NCBI GenBank assembly: GCA_937911795.1
Contig: CALDPJ010000289.1
Coordinates: 1-8,876, forward strand
Reading direction: 5' to 3'
Length of the DNA stretch: 8,876 bases
From: an uncultured Flavobacteriales bacterium
GTDB lineage: Bacteria > Bacteroidota > Bacteroidia > Flavobacteriales_D > SKUL01
In this document: piece after piece, positions 6,393-8,876 of the stretch
How the letters are laid out: each line of letters begins with the position of its first letter
Numbering within the stretch: the first letter of the stretch is position 1
Notes under the pieces: generated by a model
The model's database searches: none
What the model was told of the DNA's origin: nothing
Seen by the model: the letters and a program-made list of their open reading frames with translations, nothing else
Made by a program: the position numbers and the translations under genes

Positions 6393-6417
6393 ATTGATTT
6401 CGTTTTAAACAATCAAT
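6393..6417. promoter_or_regulatory. inverted repeat in the divergent gap (possible operator)
   Basis: ATTGATT (6393-6399) and AATCAAT (6411-6417) form a 7-bp inverted repeat with an 11-base spacer. It lies in the 173-bp gap between the divergent coiled-coil and hydrolase genes. The sequence is AT-rich, so chance is possible. Confidence 0.2.
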
Positions 6418-6492
6418 AGTTAAATAGTAAATTTTCTGCGACAGCATGTAATTTAATTGACGTTCGTTTCAGTAATTGTTACTTTCAACGCG

Positions 6493-7299
6493 ATGCAACT
6501 GTTTTGGGAAATATTATGGGTAGTACTGGTTCTGTACGGACTGGCCATTGCACTGTATTTTGCACTGCAGGAGCGTTTTATTTTTATTGCTGTTCACAGT
6601 AGCGATAAAGTCAATTATACCCTGGCCAGCGAATACAAAGAGATTTTTCTCGATACACCATTCAGAGGTCGAATCCATGGACTGCACATTAAGTCAAAAG
6701 AAAAGCGGGGAGTAATTCTCTACTTCCATGGAAATACGGGCAGCATCCGGCGCTGGGCAGTTACCGGTGAAGAATTGACGAGCTATGGCTTTGATGTGCT
6801 GATCATCGATTATCGCGGCTATGGAAAGAGTAGGGGAAGACGATCGGAAGCAGCCATGCATCTGGATGCCGAGGCAGCGTATCAGTATCTGGAACAGTTA
6901 TACGCCAAAGAGGACATTGTTATTTACGGCCGGTCATTGGGTTCAGGACTCGCGGTACCGTTGGCGGCGAAACATCCGGAATCGAAACTGGTGCTGGAAA
7001 CGCCGTTTTACAGTTTGCTGGAAATTGCAGAACAGCAGGCGCCGTATGTTCCGATTGGTTTTTTGCTGCGCTATCCATTCCGATCGGACGAAGTGATTGG
7101 CGGTATCAGCAATCCGCTGATCATCTTTCACGGCACAAGAGACCGGGTGGTGCCGTATCAATCGGGACTAAAACTATTTGAGAAAGCGGGTTCTGTAAAC
7201 AAGCAAATGGTCACCATTCCACGAGCGCGACACAACGATCTGGCGAAATATGCGCTGTTTCGTGAAAAGATGCACGAATTTCTGAACAGGAAGTTTTAA
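6493..7299 (+). CDS. membrane-anchored alpha/beta hydrolase
   Basis: This 268-residue protein starts at ATG 6493; an in-frame TTG at 6457 would add 12 residues and is less likely. Residues 3-25 (LFWEILWVVLVLYGLAIALY and following) form one transmembrane helix, so the catalytic domain is tethered to the inner membrane. The alpha/beta hydrolase elements are in order: YFHGNTGS (77-84) with the oxyanion-hole HGN; DYRGYGKS (106-113); the nucleophile elbow GRSLGSG (146-152) with Ser148; the acid Asp217 in FHGTRDRVVP; and His247 in ARHND. The arrangement matches the BEM46/ABHD13-like group of serine hydrolases. The substrate is unknown; an ester, thioester or peptide bond are all possible. It appears to be a single-gene unit, with no partner to indicate a role. 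Confidence 0.88.
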   Translation: MQLFWEILWVVLVLYGLAIALYFALQERFIFIAVHSSDKVNYTLASEYKEIFLDTPFRGRIHGLHIKSKEKRGVILYFHGNTGSIRRWAVTGEELTSYGFDVLIIDYRGYGKSRGRRSEAAMHLDAEAAYQYLEQLYAKEDIVIYGRSLGSGLAVPLAAKHPESKLVLETPFYSLLEIAEQQAPYVPIGFLLRYPFRSDEVIGGISNPLIIFHGTRDRVVPYQSGLKLFEKAGSVNKQMVTIPRARHNDLAKYALFREKMHEFLNRKF

Positions 7300-7355
7300 A
7301 CGCCCGGACTGTGATGGTTATGGCACTATGGCAATTATAGTAGAGCGAAAAAAGT

Positions 7356-7363
7356 TAAATTTG
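7356..7363 (+). promoter_or_regulatory. Bacteroidota -7 element of the toxin-antitoxin pair
   Basis: TAAATTTG matches TAnnTTTG exactly and ends only five bases before the antitoxin ATG at 7369, so the transcript would start at or next to the start codon. No -33 TTG is found at the usual distance. Confidence 0.5.
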
Positions 7364-7368
7364 TAGGT

Positions 7369-7599
7369 ATGAACAAGTTGTCCGATCGTATCACCATCAA
7401 TCCTGAAGTTTGTCACGGCAAACCTTGTATTCGCGGAATGCGTTGGCCTGTAGAGGTTATCATTGACATGTTGGGTTCAGGTATGTCCATCGAAGATATA
7501 ATTTCGGATCATCCGGAATTGGAACGTGAAGACATTCTGGCAAGTTTGAATTTCGCTAAGCTTTATCTCTCCGGCAGCTCGGCAAAAGATGTAGCCTGA
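7369..7599 (+). CDS. DUF433 antitoxin
   Basis: This 76-residue protein fits the DUF433 family, small DNA-binding-type antitoxins usually encoded directly before a PIN-like DUF5615 toxin. The family pattern is clear: ITINPEVCHGKPCIRGMRWP (8-27), then V..II..LGSGMS..DI (28-44), SDHPELEREDILASL (46-60) and a final helix with NFAKLYLSG. Its stop overlaps the toxin ATG by one base (TGATG at 7597-7601), which suggests translational coupling. By analogy with other type II pairs it would bind and neutralise the toxin and may repress its own promoter. It looks intact, whereas its toxin partner is frameshifted. Confidence 0.88.
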   Translation: MNKLSDRITINPEVCHGKPCIRGMRWPVEVIIDMLGSGMSIEDIISDHPELEREDILASLNFAKLYLSGSSAKDVA

Positions 7600-7959
7600 T
7601 GAAGTTTTTATGTGATGTTCACATTCCTTATCGCCTTGTTTCTTATCTAACATCCTCGGGATTTTATTCAATTCATATTAATGGCGTATTGGAAAGGTGG
7701 CATACAAAGGACTCCGACATATGCTCCTACGCCGATAGTCAGGGCCTTATTTTAGTTTCAAAAGATTCAGATTTTCGGTCTTCCTTTTGTTCACCGAACT
7801 CCGAAGAAATTGATTAAAGTAAATCTGTGTAATATATCCAATCGTGAACTGGTAGATATATTTTCAAAACAAATACCAGTTTTAGCAAAACTTAACGAAC
7901 AGAAAAACTTTTTGTTTGAGTTAGATAAATCAAATAGTACGTGGCTGATATTAGATTGA
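7599..7959 (+). pseudogene. DUF5615 PIN-like toxin, split by a frameshift
   Basis: The first frame (7599-7817, 72 residues) begins MKFLCDVHIPYRLVSYL and keeps the acidic residues of the PIN-like fold: Asp6, Asp38/40 in TKDSD and Asp56/58 in SKDSDF. It then ends in an unrelated tail, CSPNSEEID. From about 7786 the +1 frame reads HRTPKKLIKVNLCNISNREL and on to FELDKSNSTWLILD, stopping at 7957-7959. This is the expected C-terminal half of the family (PKKLI..NL.NIS). Joined, the protein is about 119 residues, the normal family length. The shift lies in or near TTTT at 7785-7788: one extra T or two missing T would explain it. PIN-like toxins are predicted RNases. The gene is either inactivated, a sequencing error, or less likely recoded. 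The downstream half shows no further stop. Confidence 0.85.
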
Positions 7960-7972
7960 GATTAACTCTCAA
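7956..7972. terminator. short hairpin at the convergent gene ends
   Basis: TTGAGA (7956-7961) pairs with TCTCAA (7967-7972) around TTAAC. It covers both the end of the toxin remnant (stop at 7957-7959) and the stop of the minus-strand gene (7962-7964). With only 6 bp, a terminator role is tentative. Confidence 0.3.
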
Positions 7973-8378
7973 CTTCTGCTGGACATTCGTCCATAATCTC
8001 CACCTGAATGTCGTTTAGTTCAAGCTTGAAATCGCCGCTGGAAATCTGATTTGAAGTAAAGTTTTCTGATAGCAGATACACACCATTGAGTTTTCCTTTT
8101 CTGGTTCTTCCGGCCGGAATGCAATGTTCGAGCTCACCAGATTCCCGAAGAATTCCTTCATAGTAAAAGTCAACAGATAAATTGTAGTTGATGGGGTGAG
8201 CGTTTTCGTTGCGCACTTCCAGCAACAGCGCAGGAACCTTTTCACCGGCTTCGTTTTTGGCCTCGGCCCATTTGTACCCGAAGGTGACGCCTTCTGTTTT
8301 CGAATAGGTTTCGTAACCGGTATTGCAGGTTTGAGCTGTTAAAAGTAAAAAGGTAATGGCTGCTGTGATTGGCTTCAT
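7962..8378 (-). CDS. small exported protein of unknown function
   Basis: This 138-residue protein starts at ATG 8376-8378 with an export signal, MKPITAAITFLLLTAQTC. The cysteine at 18 is preceded by AQT, not a standard lipobox, so cleavage by signal peptidase I somewhere in TAQTCNTG is about as likely as lipidation. The mature part alternates hydrophobic and polar residues (for example VPALLLEVRNENAHPINYNL, 48-67), suggesting a beta-sandwich. Cys18, Cys85 and Cys132 are its only cysteines; 85 and 132 could pair. I do not recognise a family. It converges tail to tail on the DUF5615 toxin remnant with two bases between the stops, and is divergent from the RnfD-like gene. On the minus strand TAACTTAG (8399-8406) resembles the -7 element with one mismatch. 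Confidence 0.7.
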   Translation of the reverse strand: MKPITAAITFLLLTAQTCNTGYETYSKTEGVTFGYKWAEAKNEAGEKVPALLLEVRNENAHPINYNLSVDFYYEGILRESGELEHCIPAGRTRKGKLNGVYLLSENFTSNQISSGDFKLELNDIQVEIMDECPAEVES

Positions 8379-8468
8379 CGTTTTTGTTTTTGTTCGTACT
8401 AAGTTAAGAGATACCGCGGGAATCTACAGCACAGAATAAATTTTTTACCCATGATTTGAACCCAATGA

Positions 8469-8488
8469 AAACCTGCGTGTACAGGTTT
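8469..8488 (+). promoter_or_regulatory. hairpin just upstream of the RnfD-like gene
   Basis: AAACCTG (8469-8475) pairs with CAGGTTT (8482-8488) around a 6-base loop. It lies 15 bases before the ATG at 8504 and just after an alternative in-frame ATG at 8465. It may be an operator or leader hairpin; no known regulator is indicated. Confidence 0.25.
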
Positions 8489-8503
8489 CTAAATTTTCAG
8501 ATC

Positions 8504-8876
8504 ATGAAAAACTCATTTCTACTTTTTTTTCAGGACGCCAGAAATCTTCAGCTCACGATGCTCTCTACATTCCTTATTTATGGAATGATCTATTTGGGTT
8601 GGGCTTTTGATGCCGGTAAGTTCACTGCTATTATAGTAGCAGGTTTGCTCACTCAATGGATCGGCATCCGGCTCACCCGAGGGTCAATGCAGAGCATGAA
8701 AAGCGCCTGGATCACCGTCATCGGACTTTGTCTTTTATTACAAACGACTCTGGTATGGGTCGGAATTCTGGCCGCGGTTTTCTCGATTGGTGTTAAATTT
8801 TTGCTGAAAGTCGATGGCAAACATTTTTTCAACCCTTCGAATTTTGGTATTGTTGCCACCATAGCTTTAACCGGTG
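8504..8876 (+). CDS. RnfD/NqrB-like membrane protein (C-terminus off the window edge)
   Basis: This open frame from ATG 8504 gives 124 residues before the window ends. An in-frame ATG at 8465 would add 13 residues (MKTCVYRFLNFQI); I prefer 8504 because MKNSFLLFFQDARNLQLT matches the usual cytoplasmic start of the family. At least three hydrophobic helices are visible: about 19-34, 40-56 and 68-100, the last long enough for two passes. The family signature GKHFFNPSNFGIV (105-117) sits after them, corresponding to the KHIFNP motif of RnfD/NqrB-type subunits, which carry flavin and help pump ions at the membrane. The covalent flavin motif would lie beyond the edge. No rnfC-like gene precedes it and its upstream neighbour is divergent, so it is probably a stand-alone relative rather than part of a full Rnf operon. 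Confidence 0.75.
   Translation, partial: MKNSFLLFFQDARNLQLTMLSTFLIYGMIYLGWAFDAGKFTAIIVAGLLTQWIGIRLTRGSMQSMKSAWITVIGLCLLLQTTLVWVGILAAVFSIGVKFLLKVDGKHFFNPSNFGIVATIALTG

Noticed and set aside
6480..6487. TACTTTCA with TTG 20 bases upstream as a promoter for the alpha/beta hydrolase
   Set aside because: The spacing is right but the -7 element has a mismatch at the key last base and lies only five bases from the ATG; too weak to list.

Overview
The window looks like a chromosomal piece from a member of the Bacteroidota, probably an environmental Flavobacteriales/Sphingobacteriales-like lineage. Four things point there: a secreted protein with a type IX secretion (T9SS) sorting domain; several perfect copies of the Bacteroidota -7 promoter element TAnnTTTG directly upstream of genes; an Smr protein with the KOW-like N-terminus typical of that phylum; and a PagL-like outer-membrane protein of the Bacteroidota type. 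There is no tRNA, insertion sequence or CRISPR array.

Left part (1-2540). A SET-domain methyltransferase gene runs off the left edge on the minus strand. Next, also on minus, is a PagL-like lipid A deacylase homologue that appears to start at TTG. It is divergent from a short Smr-domain protein gene on plus, and the two genes share about 30 bp in which their -7 elements lie head to head.

Centre (2541-5559). The RNase P RNA gene (rnpB, plus) begins directly after the Smr gene and ends in a strong hairpin, facing guanine deaminase (guaD, minus). Upstream of guaD, on minus, is a 692-residue secreted T9SS cargo protein. It carries three tandem ten-cysteine modules, a probable beta-sandwich domain, an Fn3-like domain and the C-terminal sorting domain.

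Right part (5560-8876). A secreted coiled-coil protein (minus) ends in a perfect 12-bp hairpin and is divergent from a membrane-anchored alpha/beta hydrolase (plus). A DUF433/DUF5615 toxin-antitoxin pair follows. Its toxin gene is split by a single frameshift in a T run, and the downstream half is still clearly readable in another frame. A small exported protein of unknown function (minus) converges on it with two bases between the stop codons. The window ends inside a membrane protein related to the RnfD/NqrB family.

The genes do not form one pathway. This is mostly housekeeping and cell-envelope sequence with short single-gene or two-gene units. I found no convincing new multi-gene system. 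The best leads are the frameshifted toxin, the three-module cysteine-rich T9SS protein, the overlapping divergent promoters, and the altered acidic position in the PagL-like protein.
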